A stretch of 64,000 nt of DNA from assembly GCF_030247195.1 (NCBI RefSeq), contig NC_080671.1, forward strand, positions 470,142,766-470,206,765, read 5' to 3'. Each line of letters opens with the position of its first letter. Positions within the stretch are counted from its first letter, which is position 1. A program made the position numbers and the translations under genes. This DNA is from Topomyia yanbarensis (taxonomy: Eukaryota > Arthropoda > Insecta > Diptera > Culicidae). Positions 10,843 through 22,677 of this stretch are shown here, piece after piece. The notes beneath the pieces were generated by a model, which worked only from the letters and a program-made list of their open reading frames with translations, was not told the DNA's origin and searched no databases.

Positions 10843-12411
10843 TCGACAATAGATTTCACGAATTTTTCTCGCTGGGAAGATCTACTGAAAAGGTTAGCCT
10901 ATGTGTATCACTTCGTTCATTGTTGTCAAAAGCGAAGAAGAAAGTCAACGGGATGTAGAATTGTTATATTAGAACAACGAGACTTCGAAGCCGCTGAAGC
11001 AAGTGTGTGGCGATCAGTTCAAAGACAGGCGTTTGCCTACGAAATCGATGTCATTCGCAAAAACTCCGAGTTATCAGAGGAGAACAAGAAGTCATTGAAA
11101 AGAAGCAGTGAAATCGGAAAATTGTCGGCATATTTGGACGATAAAGGGGTACTGCGAATGCAAAGTCGAATCAACACCGATGTGGCCTATTACTCTTTCG
11201 ATTTCGTGAATCCAGTGATAGTTCCTAGAAAAACACACGTCACCAATCTGCTGATACACAAATACCATCAACGTTACGGACATGCCAATGTAGAAACCGT
11301 CGTCAACGAGTTGCGTCAACGATATTACATACCCAAAAATCGTTGCATGGTGAAGAATGTAGTGAAGCAATGCGTGTGGTGTAAAGTCTACCGAGCTAAA
11401 CCAATCGCGCCCAGGATGGCTATGTTACCGCACCCGAGAGTTAGGCCGTACGTAAGACCATTCACATTTACGGGTCTAGATTATTTTGGACCATTGACCG
11501 TGAAGCGAGGACGAACTATTGAAAAACGGTGGGTGGCACTTTTCACATGCTTAACTATACGCGCTGTGCATGTAGAGGTAGTCCACTCACTGTCGGCAGA
11601 TTCCTGTAAAATGGCAATTCGCCGATTCGTTGCACGGAGAGGCGCTCCTCAGCAAATATACAGCGATAACGGGACCAATTTTCGAGGGGCAGCTCGCGAA
11701 CTTGCAGTCGAAATCAAGACTATCAATCGAAAATTAGCGTCCACGTTCACCAATGCAGAAACTGAGTGGGTTTTTAATCCTCCTTCTGCTCCACACATGG
11801 GCGGTGTGTGGGAGCGAAAGATGCGTTCAATCAAAGATGCATTTAAATCCCTTCACCATGCTCGTCACCTGAACGATGAGGAATTGATGACCTTTATGGC
11901 AGAAGCGGAAATAATTGTCAATTCCCATCCTCTGACATTCATACCCTTGGAGCATTCATCTGACGAGGCCATAACACCGAACAATTTCATTCTCATGAGT
12001 TCGAGCGGCGCTAACACCACTTCAAGAATATCGGTGAATGAGGACTTTCCATTGAGAGTCAATTGGAAGATGATGCAACAGCTTTTAAACCAATTTTGGA
12101 AGCGGTGGATTCAAGGTTACCTCCCAACCATAGCTCGCAGGACCAAGTGGTTTAGCGACGTTCGTCCGCTTCAAAATGGAGATCCAGTGGTCATTGTAGA
12201 TGAGACGGTCCGTAACGGATGGTTACGAGGTCGAATCACTAAAATCTACCCCGCGACGGACGGTCAGGTGAGGAAGGTTGACGTCCAAACGTCGTCTGGA
12301 GTACTTCAAAGACCAACGATCAAAGTAGCCTTGCTGGACATGATTGAGAGTAAGACCATTCAAGATGAAGGTATTACGGGTCGGGGTGTTGCGAAATGCG
12401 GGTATTAGGCT
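10840..12411 (+). CDS. BEL/Pao integrase region of a second element
   Basis: Plus-strand open frame, C-terminal third of a BEL/Pao pol. Upstream of the first GTG/ATG-like codon (10903) the frame already encodes 'FTNFSRWEDLLKRLAYVYHF', typical of the segment after RNase H, so similarity starts near 10840. Residues from 10903: H2C2 zinc-binding domain (H119, H127, C157, C160), integrase catalytic core with Asp193 (GLDYFGPL), Asp255 (YSDNGTNF) and Glu304 (HMGGVWERKM), then the DUF5641 C-terminal domain ('WFSDVRPLQNGDPVVIVDE'). Gag, protease and RT are absent. The sequence differs from the corresponding part of the minus-strand neighbour ('RVTAYALRFIHHCRL'), so this is another family and not the same element folded back. 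A 3' LTR follows at 12471. Confidence 0.95.
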
Positions 12412-12470
12412 CTTTTGATCGGTTCTTCTTGAGTCGGCGCCGAAGACTATTGAAGCGGCGCATTAGTTAA

Positions 12471-12864
12471 TGTCACCCTGGCATATGACATTCGCAGTGA
12501 CTGTGCATATGATACCAGCTAGGCTATAATAGAGCTACATTTCGCAGGAGATAATACCATCTGAGCGGAATATTTAAGGTTTGTTAATCTACCTAAAATT
12601 ACCTAAGATTACATTGTTTAAAATATCTACCTAACTAACCTAATGAATTACTATACCTACTTATTACTAGCCTTATTGAACTATTGTCTACCATCTACAG
12701 AGCTAGGAAACCTAACCTAGTTAAATTGAAACCTCATTGGATTAATTGAAGAGTTAGGAAACTAATTTGTAAGTAATTGTTGAATTATAATAGATACAGA
12801 ATAAAGTAATCTATGATTTGCAGTCGAGTTGCGGAAAACCGAACTTCGGAAAGTTTTTATAACA
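12471..12864 (+). repeat. probable 3' LTR of the second BEL element
   Basis: It begins TGTCACCCTGG 60 bp after the integrase stop and ends TTTTTATAACA, matching the TG...CA convention of LTRs. A polyadenylation signal AATAAA lies at 12800-12805, about 60 bp from the end, as expected for R/U5. No second LTR is in the window, so the boundaries rest on the TG/CA ends and position only. Confidence 0.6.
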
Positions 12865-13280
12865 ATCTCCTTTGATAATAGTTCGATTTCAACATGCTAT
12901 AGCTCGTTCGAAAGGTATTCGTATAGCCTTTCTAAAATTATTGTTTAGTTACGTTTTCAATTTCGGCAGAAAATTTCAAAAAACTGCAAAAAGCGTGATT
13001 TTTGCACCTTCAAACATTCATATCTTGGAAACTAAACATCAGAATCAAAAACCATTTAATAGCGTTCTGTCTGGGAAATATGCCTTTCATTTAAAATTGG
13101 TTTGGATGAGATCGGTTCAGCCATTGCTGAGAAACACGAATGAGAGTTTGTCCGTTACATACACAAACAGACACACACACAGACATTGTCCCAAATCGTC
13201 GAGCTGAGTCGATTGGTTTACAAGACTCTTGAAAGTTTGAGCGAATTCTATACATTTCTTTTCTAAGAAATGTAAAAATT
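12865..13280 (+). repeat. hairpin-ended interspersed repeat, copy 1 (truncated)
   Basis: It contains the family's shared phrases: CCTTTCATTTAAAATTGG, ATCGGTTCAGCCAT, a short (CA)n at about 13161-13180, GTCGAGCTGAGTCGATTGGT and the terminal hairpin ACATTTCTT...AAGAAATGT at 13252-13273. The opposite end (CCACCTAG motif) is missing. The copy is cut by the BEL LTR end at 12864. Confidence 0.7.
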
Positions 13281-13949
13281 CAGGAACCCCTCCTTACTCC
13301 CCCCATACTATAACAACAATATTATTAACCCAAAAGTTTGACTAAGTGAAGTTCTAAGATGTCACAAAGTTTAAATTTTTAGCTATGGATAAAACATAAG
13401 AATTTCGTTAATTGAAACCTAAAAAGGTAGCCGGGTACCGTGTCGGACACATAACGGTTAAATTGGGTGTAAACCAGAACGCGGAAGACCAAAATTCACA
13501 TCTGATATTCGAAATCAACCGAAGCCAAACTCAAATTAAACAAACAAACTTTATGGATGCCTAAGAACCTGCTCCAAATTTAGAATATTTGTATTCGAAT
13601 TTCGACTAAAAAGTTGACTTAAAATAGAAAAGCTTTGCATTTAGAACTGATATTAATGGTAGAAACTAACAGATAATAGTGCTTAATTCAGTAAAAGCTA
13701 TGGTTCAGATGATGAAGAATGCGTCTCCGCTAAAACTTCAAGCAAATCGACATTAGAGCCGCTTAGCTCACCAAATTCGTATTGTGAGACAGAATCTGTC
13801 ATGACTCTTATTCGAAATTAATTTTAGTGGTTTTTTTCAGAAATCTTGAAGCAACATAATTTGAATCAGATTTTTTTTGCCAGATTCAAAGCACAAATAA
13901 AAACCCCGTAAATAATTCCAGTCATGCCTCAGCAACTGTGCTAATAGCT
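13281..13949. other. AT-rich spacer, nothing recognised
   Basis: It lies between the repeat copy and the right inverted-repeat arm. No coding pattern. Part of it could belong to the arm, because its partner would fall in the N gap. Confidence 0.5.
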
Positions 13950-16265
13950 TCTATAAATCCACATTGATAAGATTAGGTCCTTTTTCGGTTCGACATAAAA
14001 ATAATTTTCAAATCGAGAAATAATAAAAAGCAAGGAAAAGAAAATCGAATTCCCGCTAAGCTACCATTGACTGCGGACTGCGAAACCGAGCAGCGCCAAC
14101 CAGCGTCGGGGCACACGGGGTGGACATTATTGAGTTTATCTAATCCGTAATTCAATCGATATGCGACTCTGTTCCGGGCAGCTAGCGAAGGAAAAGCGCC
14201 CCCTCTGTACAAACAGCGATCCAAATTGAATTGTTGATGGCAAATATATTATACGGTAAAAGCCGCGAAAGGAGAAGAATAACGCAATTCGGATTGGCAT
14301 CCAGCGAAGAATTGGATTAGTTCAGCGCGATGAGTGGCTGAGACTTTGGATGGAAGATTCTGTTAGAGATTTTGTTTATTGTTTTAAATTTAAATTACAA
14401 ATTCAATTTTGTGATATAAATTGAAGTTAACTTAAAAAAAACTTAGTTTCACATTTCAAACTAAAATATTTTCCCATTTTTCACTCCTAAATAAAATGGC
14501 GAATCGTGAAATCAGCGGGGTCGATCAGGTATTCAAAATCCCACTGCATTCCGGGTTCTAAAATACGACCTATTTTGCGTTCACAAATCGGTTTCCCAGA
14601 ACAGTGTATACACAAAAGCGGTCATGCTTCGTCCACCGTAAACCAATCCTTCGGGGTATGAATTAAGGAGGGCGAAGGGGAACCCGTCATAAACAAAGTC
14701 CTGCCCGGCTTCCGCGGAAATTCCGCAGATTCTAAAATTAATTGGAAGCTATTCATTAGTTATTGTTGGCCAAAAGTGCGGGAAAATAGTAAATTGTGGT
14801 CCTACCCCTTCGCCCCTCACCGGTCCAGGGGAGATAATGTTCCATGACATTCCACGACCGGAGGTTTGACGGTGTTCACAGGCTTGCATCATGGGTTTGT
14901 CCGTTTCGGCCTTACACCAGCGCGGATTTTATCGTGATTACCGGGTTAAATTATTAGCGCTAAGGTTTGAATTTATTATCGCTGTGGAGCACTGATGAAC
15001 GAGCTTCAATTTAACATGAAGCGAACAGGGGCCGTCCGGTTCACGGCACGTGACGTTTGACTGAAATCTAGTTTGTTTAAAGTGTTTAAAAGTACATATC
15101 TCGGGAGTAGTTTCTTCTATATTTGAACGCTAATACATTCATGTACACGGGATTGAAGTAGGCTGTGACTAAAATCGGTTGTTATTTTTCATACCGTATC
15201 CGAAAACTCAATCATATTTACGCGTTTGTTAAAAATAAAATTCAGGAAATCAAATTGAAATAAAAAATGAAACCTCATATGGCAAGCAGAAATAGTTCCC
15301 CCCATTCCACGTGCCAGGACTGCCCGAAACTTATTAGGAAAAATTTATACGTGAATAAATAAAAAGGAAAAATTACTCCGCAGGGTTGAAATTTATGGCG
15401 GTACACGGTCGCAACATCACAGCAAGCCGGGAAATCAAATTGAGTTGGTCCAGAGGCAAGCCGATGCTGATGCTGCTGAGCCTGTCTGCGCCATTACTCT
15501 GACGTTTGGAGGCTTCGGCCCGGTCCCGCTAGAAGCTCGCGGTAATAAATGGCTCATGGGGTATAAAAGCAATACAGCCAGAGTTGCAGCAAGGGTTGTC
15601 AAACAAATCTCTTGCTATAGCGTTTCGGAGCCTCTCTGATCCGGCCGCGGTTGGCAGAAACGGGCAAAAACCGTCGCAGTTAAACCAAAAAAAAAAAAAA
15701 GAATCTGATGAAAACTTTATCAACCTGCTCGGTTTTATAGAGTGTTTCTGCCCTGCTTTAACTGTAAAATGTGACCGGCGAACCGGGCTGGACTTCATAT
15801 CTCCTTTTTTTTCGCCCTTTTTACAACCTGATTTATGAATATTTTGCGGTAGGATAATTTCCGTAATTTTATGATTATGCTGGGCTTCGTAAGCCGGGAA
15901 AGTTCTCACGCACTAAAACCCACCAGATTGGATTTGGATCGTGCTGGAAATCGTGGTATTATCAACCATTAGCTTCATCGTTCTTATTTTGAAACGAGTT
16001 TTATAATATTGTGAAAGATTGAAATGTTCCAGTGAGTTCGAAAGTTGTTTTCTCTATTCGTTCAATTATTTTTGATTCAGAATTTTCGTTTTGTGTTGGC
16101 TCTGAGTGGATTTATCGAGAAAAATGCGCCAGACTCAGATCACCATTTTCTGTCTTAAATCTACTCCCATAAATGAAATGCATGCTTTACCCGATGAGCA
16201 GTGGCGGCGGCGGTACGACGGTACGGTTTCTAACAGTTCGTGTTTCTTTTCTAGAGTTTTTGCCT
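13950..16265. repeat. right arm of the large inverted repeat
   Basis: Reverse complement of 4505-6832: position 13950 pairs with 6832, and pairing runs outwards to about 16265. Differences are scattered substitutions and small indels. The outer 300 bp (15960-16265) is much more diverged. Neither arm carries transposon coding sequence. Low-complexity DNA follows immediately (16290 on), which is not present outside the left arm. Confidence 0.9.
15562..15568 (+). promoter_or_regulatory. TATA-box candidate conserved in both arms
   Basis: GGGGTATAAAAGC matches the insect TATA-box consensus and is identical in the left arm (minus strand, 5222-5216). No clear initiator (TCAKTY) is seen about 30 bp downstream and no convincing reading frame follows. 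It remains a candidate only. Confidence 0.2.
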
Positions 16266-16289
16266 TAAAGCCAACGAGAAATAAATAAA

Positions 16290-16725
16290 AAAATTATGAT
16301 ATGATGTTCAATTGAAAAGACTAAACATGATAGCTGGGAAATTAAAAAATGGATTATAGAAAAATGAAAAAAAGAAAAAAAAAACAAATATAGGACTTTT
16401 AAAAGTGAAAATTGAAAAATGGTAGATTGATTGATTGAAGATGAACATTTGAAAAAAGAAGAATGAAGATTGCCAAACAAAGTATTGAAAAACATGAAGA
16501 AATGTGAAGTTAAATATTGGAAAATTGATAATTGGGAAATAAAGAAATTGAAATATGTGAAAATGTGTAAAACTGGTAAATTGAAGAATGGATAACGAAA
16601 TTAAAAATTGACAAATGCCAAAATCGAAATATGGAACATTTAATTGGGAAAATGGCAAACTAAAAACTCAGAAACTAACATATGGAAAATTTGGAAGTCA
16701 AAAGTTTGAATAATGGTAATGACCG
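16290..16725. repeat. degenerate AAATTGGAAAAATG-type tandem repeat
   Basis: About 430 bp with nearly no C on the plus strand. It is made of drifting copies of GAAAATTG/GAAAAATG/GGAAATTA. Open frames on the minus strand here (Phe/Leu/Ile-rich) are by-products of this composition. Confidence 0.75.
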
Positions 16726-17172
16726 TATTATATGGGACATAGTTTATCCAAGCTGCTCTGGAGCTCTGATAATAGACGAATTTCGCGCCAACTTGAACAA
16801 ATGTTGGCAGCAACCTCTCAGATTTTAATAAAACTTTCTGTACATGAGAACTTTGTCACAAAAATCCACTTCACATACTTTGTTTTTCCAAAAATGATCT
16901 AGACCAACTTTTAAAAAGGGTCAAACTTTTTTTTACAATTTTTTTTCAAATGGCTATTGTCTAAAAATGACAAATCCTACAAAAAAATATTGTAGGAGTG
17001 ATTTTCACAAAATTAGTCAAATTTTTGAATATTGAAAAAAATCTTTATCGACTTCTACACTGAAAAAACAAATCGATAGTCAAAATTTTAAGTCGATTTA
17101 CAAAATAAAACCCATCTTTGACTGGACCAATACCTTCTTACATGACTATTGAATGCAAATCACCGTAACCTA
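16726..17172. other. AT-rich DNA, possible interspersed repeat
   Basis: It contains CGCGCCAACTTGAACAAATG and long T runs. It resembles non-coding transposon DNA but has no identifiable ends. No gene is seen. Confidence 0.35.
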
Positions 17173-17175
17173 TAA

Positions 17176-17613
17176 GCAAACAACGCCTGTAACCATACAG
17201 CCCACTACGGAAAAACATGCGTCGAAGCAACTAGTCAAAACTCATCTACTACAGCCAACTCTAACAAACAGCCACCGACACCTTCAGATAAACCAAAAAC
17301 AACGATCCAATTAACAAATAATACGGGTACAACGACCACGACAACCGCTCCTAAACCAACAACTAGCTTCGCCAATAAAGAAGCAAATACCGATGAAGAC
17401 GGAATTACAACAGCGACCCGTAAGAACAAGAAACAAATAAGAACCTCTGATCGTGAACAGCAAGAAAGCAGTACCGATGATGACATGGACGGGAACGATA
17501 ATGCGAGAGAAGGCAGGCTGAATGACCCCCAAGCGACTTCACCGCCAAAGAAAAGGATCTCAACACGCAGCAGCAAACTCCGTCAACAAGATCTGGCAGA
17601 TAGACATTATTAG
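17176..17613 (+). pseudogene. ORF1-like C-terminus of a non-LTR element plus 3' UTR
   Basis: An open frame of 145 residues follows an in-frame stop. It starts with a possible remnant of a CCHC knuckle (CNHTAHYGKTC) and becomes a low-complexity Thr/Lys/Asp/Ser-rich tail ('NTGTTTTTTAPKPTTSFAN', 'SPPKKRISTRSSKL'), ending at the stop 17611-17613. It is followed at once by a 3'-UTR-like tract with an A13 run, GACCCACGGCTCAGTT and AATAAA at 17701-17706. This is the composition expected for the nucleic-acid-binding ORF1 of a non-LTR element, but no ORF2 separates it from the 3' end, suggesting an internal deletion. I cannot name the family. Confidence 0.5.
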
Positions 17614-18088
17614 AATTTATTTTTGTTATTCTTACTTATTCAAAAAAAAAAAAATTAAAAGACCCACGGCTCAGTTATGCTAGCGCATTAAGCCGTTTCA
17701 AATAAAATTTTAGATTAAAAAAAGTATCAGTAACGAATTTGGTATATATTCATAACAAACTTGAATGAAGACTGGAAAACTGGAAGACTGACCGATGTAA
17801 CACTTATGCCTTTGTATATTTTCTTGGTTTCCAATGATCGGTAGGTTAAAGTTAAAAAAATCGAAAAAGTGTACCGGACGATGTATTCTGGAGCAATCTG
17901 AAGCCTGGTGCTTGATGGAGCTGGTTGCGAAAATAGGACGAGTGACGTAGAAGAGCAGGCCAAGTGCAGACGATCAGACTAAACGCAGCCTACTACGTTC
18001 CAGTCGCGCAAAGTTGATATTTGAGTGGCAGCTTTCTTTCACAGTGTAGCCAGTGTCTGAGACGCTTTTGGAATTGTTGGTGATCTGT

Positions 18089-18668
18089 TCAATTTCCGTA
18101 TATTCGGAAATATTCTGGCGATCTAACCTTCACAAAGTCATTATAGAGCTTTTTCGCGTACAATTCTGTGCACTCGCTGTCCCACCACGGAGTGCGAGAC
18201 CGTCCACGGATGTACGCACCGGGTACTCGCTTCGTCTGACGTTTAGTCGCAGTTTCGAGAATCAAGCCAGCCTTCCTTGTACTCAGAGGAATTTCTTGCT
18301 TTGATTCGAATGTTTCGGATATAGTGGACATGTAGCTCTTTCAATCAATAGGGTCACTATAATTGTAGTGAAGTAGAGTACAATAATAAAGCAATCGCGC
18401 TTGGATGTGCTGGTAGAGTAGAAATTTGTGTCATTTCTCCCGTATTCAAGATGGTCATATTGAAATGTTCGCAAATACCATGCAGTAAGATAGATCGGTT
18501 ATCATCGTGAAAACAACCCCATAACATAACGTGGGAGTTGAAATCTTTTAGAACCAGCTGAGGTGCGAGTAAGGTTTTAGTGATGTCTGAAAAGCTTCTG
18601 CGGGATGTACATGGAAGCAATGCATAAGTCTTTGCCCTTGATTCAGTCTTGACAAGCGACAACTGCAA
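18089..18668 (-). pseudogene. non-LTR endonuclease C-terminus and linker (I-like)
   Basis: Minus strand: 'PQLVLKDFNSHVMLWG' (APE-type endonuclease, the GDFNSH motif with G changed to K), 'HFNMTILNTGEMTQI' and 'PAHPSAIALLLYSTSLQL' (the S-A-x-DLS strand at the end of the endonuclease). After a deletion and a frame change near 18340 comes the linker 'RVPGAYIRGRSRTPWWDSEC', the WWD motif found between EN and RT in I/R1/Jockey-type ORF2. The catalytic Asp-His SDH at the very end is lost. No RT follows below 18089 in recognisable form. Confidence 0.8.
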
Positions 18669-20229
18669 TACCTGGTATCGATCAAAGGTTAAATAAATTA
18701 AAATAATAGCATCTTTTGATCCCCAAAAACGCTACTCCGTAGTATTTTTTTATTCCTTGAGAAAATAGATAAAATTGAGGAAATCAAGATCTACGTCGGA
18801 AGCTAGCCAGGTTTACTACAATTCAAATGTATCACACTGAAAATTGCGTTGCGTTGCGTAAGCACGGTATACTTCGTAGATTGCAGACTGATGACTCTCA
18901 TTTGCAGCTAGACTACTTGAGGAGCATTGTTTGGGAATAACAATTGATCCAGTCCAAGCGAGAGTTTCGCCTGAGAGCCACCATTGCGGGCCACGACCAT
19001 CTTTACCGTAACTTGGGATGAGAAAGGAAGTGTTGATGTGGTACTCACTTAACGGAAGGCCCCGACTCAGTGACACTCCCATAAGTACCACGGATTGGGT
19101 AGTGGGTGGGTTGTTAGTCAGGATTCGCTTCAAGCAAGCGATGCGACTGAAACTATATTTTCGTACATAACATGTTTGAATAGTTTATTGACTGCAGGAT
19201 ACGTAAATCTTCTAGGCGTTTAAACTCTGGCTATTCGTTTATCGAGATTGTTTCATCGAAAACAACTTGAACTCCAGACAGCCGGCTGTCGGGAGTGTTG
19301 TCGACAACGTAAAATGGACCGTAAACAATGAGTTTAAAAGTGGTACGGTGGAACATTCAAAAATTATGTCACGCAAAGATCACCCAATACTAACTAACTC
19401 TCTGTCATATTACCACGTTATTTTTCCCCTGATTATTTCCATACAAACAAACCAACCTACGAGCAAGTAGTATTAGTTAGCCATTTTTGACGTAGGACTA
19501 CGTCTTTGTTTTCGATATGGGGGTGCTTTTCAAATTCTACAAAAATGGTATGTAACGAAAGGTGGTCCAATTTTAAACGCATATAATTCAGTCATCTCAC
19601 GATAAATTTTTAAATCTTTTGTGCATATCGCCCCGAAATACTTCTAAGAATAGATTCCAATAGATAAACTCAAAGATTTTTGATATCATGGTATTCAAAA
19701 TTTAAATAATGTACAACCTAGTCAAAATATCGCGCATCTACACGCAGAAGATAGCGCTTCCCAAGTCCAGCACGACAAATTTGTGTACCTAGCGCGCTAC
19801 GCTCCTATGAATGATGTCATCATCGACTACTTAAAGAGCGGATTCCGCGTGACAAGCTCAGTTGCCTGTTGAACGACAGGCGGAGCAGATCACCGCGCTT
19901 TGTGTTTTCACAGCCAGTGTAGCTGAGTTAGAAATCTGTTACACTGGCTGGAGGTACGCTACCCAAAGCCGTCCAACACGCGACTGAGCTTGTTCGTTAA
20001 AACACTATGCTTTCTTTTGTGATGTACTCGTTTCCAGCACACTTTCATGCACAATCCGAACACAATTATTCGTACAAAAAATTGCTTGTACATTCGAGCT
20101 CCATTTGCAAACACGGTCTCTTTCACTCTATTATCATCTTGACACATTTTGCTTTGTACGCTTGGGTTTGATGTTTGACGCGAATTTGTAGGTACGTATA
20201 TCTAATTTGTTAGCAGGGTTACCATATTC
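18669..20229. other. no recognised gene
   Basis: AT-rich. A 105-residue minus-strand frame at 18816-19133 shows no known motif. A short hairpin (CCAGTGTA/TACACTGG) lies at 19914-19955. A 24-bp motif at 18823-18846 recurs at 23402-23425. Confidence 0.45.
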
Positions 20230-20420
20230 ATGATTTTTTTTGTATTGCCACAGACTTTTTTCACAATTTTTGATCATAGATTCTTTTCACAGATGGCAGA
20301 TTTTTGGCATTTTGATGAAAATTTCACAGATTTTTGGAAATATTGTGATTTTTCGGAAATTTATCACAGATTTTTTTTTGGTTCTTGTGATAACTTACAG
20401 ATGGTAAACAAATATTTTTG
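20230..20420. repeat. degenerate CACAGATTTTTGG direct repeats
   Basis: Five or six imperfect copies of TTCACAGATTTTTGG at intervals of about 25-40 bp, T-rich. The open frame across it is Phe-rich and not credible as a gene. Confidence 0.6.
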
Positions 20421-21221
20421 ACTGAAACACAGATTTCAATGTGTTTGTTGGCGGTTACATGCGAAACCTGTATGATAGCAATCTGTGCTTTCGTTGCGCA
20501 AAGAGATTTATTTCCACTTCACGTGATCTATTTCCACTCAGCATATCCTTTTTTTATTCTGCTAATAGGTACATATTGCCACTCGAAAAACGGTTGCAAA
20601 AACGCATCTGAGTCCATATATTAAATTGTTTTCGATTATAAATATAGTTTCGATATATGATTAAGACTACTGCATTCGCTGCATTTTTATGCGTACTTTA
20701 GGAAAGTTACAACAATAGCAAAATATAACTATAAAGCTTGGTCTATACATGAAATGTGATTATATTGTTTAACATTTGATTTTTCTTTGCCGGTCCAGGG
20801 TTTTTACCACACATAATCGAAAAGTTTACACTGAACTTGTGCTATAAGGATTTAGTCCCAGATATTAGTTCGGTCACGCTTTTCTGTCTTCTTTCTTCTG
20901 ATCTTCTCAAATAAGTTTAACCGGATTCGATAACCTACTACAAATGAAATGACCTGATAACCAAGAAGGTTTGGTTCAATATGTAACAATCGATATTGAT
21001 TGGTTGTTCTTAAACTATACGCAAGAAATCAGGCCCGTGCGCAGAAAATTCTCAAGGGGGGGGGGGAGGTTTGATTTTTTTTAACGTTAATTTTAAAAGA
21101 AACGTACAGAAACCCTCAAACATTAAAGATTTTTTCAGAGGCCTGGTTTGTGAACCAAACGACTTCGCTCAACAAATTGGGTAAATGTTTGTTATCGAGA
21201 AGGAGTCATCAAAAGACACCG

Positions 21222-22262
21222 CTGCAAAGTGGTAGGAAATCCCAAAAACGCTAACTTAATTGACTAGAGGCCAAATCATCGAATATATTCACAGGGTATC
21301 TTTGGACAAATTGTTCGTAAGAACATTCCCCACAACCTGATAAAAATTAAAATTAGGCATGGCTTACTACGAAAAAATTAAAAAAAATTAACATTTTATG
21401 CTGACGAGGTAGAAGGTTGGTGTCTTCGACAAAGTTTTAGAAATGCTCTTAATAAAGAATTTTGTAGAACTAGTAGAACTTGTAGTATTTACTGTTATCG
21501 ATTTGTAAAGCATTTTCTATGGCAAAATCCTCATTTTTTTAAGTATAACTTTTTCCACTGTGATTTTTCATGCAAACCGTGCTCCCGACAAATGTGGAGG
21601 CATTAAAACCACATACTATTGTTGTAAGTAAAAATACCCAAGTTTAAAAAATACATTACAAAATGAGCTTAAAACCTTCTTACCTTTATTATGCGTAGCC
21701 CGGACATTGAAAATAGTGCCTGCTCGTCCATTTTGGTTTGCACCTTTCTCTCTTATACGCAGTTGAACTTGATGTAAAAAAATTTAAAATTCTTCAATAA
21801 CTCTAAAACGAATGAGTATTTTTACAAGAGGTGTGCGCCGCGCCGCCGATTTCAGGTACAATTTTTATATGCAGTGTTCAACAATATTATGAAGTTTCAA
21901 TATCTCAACATTTGTCTGAAACATCGTTTGCACGAAAAGTCACAGCGAAAAAATCTATATTAAAAAGCTAAATTTAAGGGGGTTGTTTTATAAAAAGCTT
22001 TATAAATCGATAATACTAAGTCCTACAAGCTCAAGTTGTTCAACAAAATTCTTCATTATGAGCATTCCTAAAACTTTGTCGAAGACACCAACTTTTTTCC
22101 TCGTCAGTATAAAAAGTTCATTTTTCTAGTTCAATCATAGTAAGCCATGCCATGATTTAATTTTTATCAGATTGTGGGGAATATTCTTACGAACAATTCC
22201 TCCAAAGATACCCTATGAATATATTCAATGGTTTGGCATTTCCGACCACTATGCATTGCCTG
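21222..22262. repeat. internal inverted repeat (foldback) inside the hAT element
   Basis: 21222-21562 pairs imperfectly with 21985-22262: for instance GAATATATTCACAGGGTATC against GATACCCTATGAATATATTC, and GTCTTCGACAAAGTTTTAG against CTAAAACTTTGTCGAAGAC. The left arm has an extra insert of about 28 bp near 21242-21269. The loop is about 420 bp. This may be a second, nested foldback/MITE, or the body of the hAT itself. Confidence 0.7.
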
Positions 22263-22422
22263 TTGGCTCGTGGTGGATTCGGATTGGTTTGTAATAGTTG
22301 TTAAGCCAACCGACTAAACTTAAACCTCTTGTATCTCGCAATCCTCATCCATCCGGGGCCACCATTAAGTACTGCTTTAGTAAGGATTGTGTTCTTGCTT
22401 ATTTTGTTTTGTGTGAATCGTC

Positions 22423-22677
22423 ATGTTTTTATCCATAGCTACATTTCTTTACTTGCTGTCAAACCTTCGCGATATATCTCACCTGCTCAGGTCTGCTGCA
22501 AATATCGTACCCTGTTGGTACATGAACCGATCCTGGGGTGTTGACCATAAGGATTTACATCTGTTTACAGCCACCTTTACCGGGTTTCTTATCCTCCTAG
22601 CTGGAGCTGAGAACTTCTTGGCGGCAGTATTTCACCCTATACCGATGTCCATTTTCGCGATCCATTTCTAACGGAAT
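22423..22677 (+). pseudogene. possible captured membrane-protein fragment
   Basis: An 82-residue frame inside the hAT element with two hydrophobic segments ('FLSIATFLYLLSNL', 'FTGFLILLAGAENFLAAV'). After a frame change it continues as 'GKISLDNAIPIFSNIVFFLL' to about 22750. The layout resembles an insect multi-pass membrane protein such as a chemoreceptor, but no diagnostic motif is visible and I do not assign a family. It may be a chance frame. Confidence 0.2.

Noticed and set aside
11649..11834. Minus-strand short frames within the integrase region
   Set aside because: Antisense shadows of the integrase core.
4505..16265. Arms as LTRs of one large retrotransposon
   Set aside because: LTRs are direct repeats. 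These are inverted, lack TG...CA ends, and enclose two different elements.
4505..16265. Polinton/Maverick-type element because of long inverted ends
   Set aside because: No polymerase B, adenovirus-type protease or capsid gene is present; the interior is BEL sequence.
16265..16658. Phe/Leu/Ile-rich minus-strand frames resembling membrane proteins
   Set aside because: They lie in a degenerate A-rich repeat with almost no C. Codon content simply reflects composition.
17235..17576. Hydrophobic 113-residue minus-strand frame
   Set aside because: It is antisense to the ORF1-like frame, whose Thr/Lys/Asp composition and 3' UTR are more coherent.
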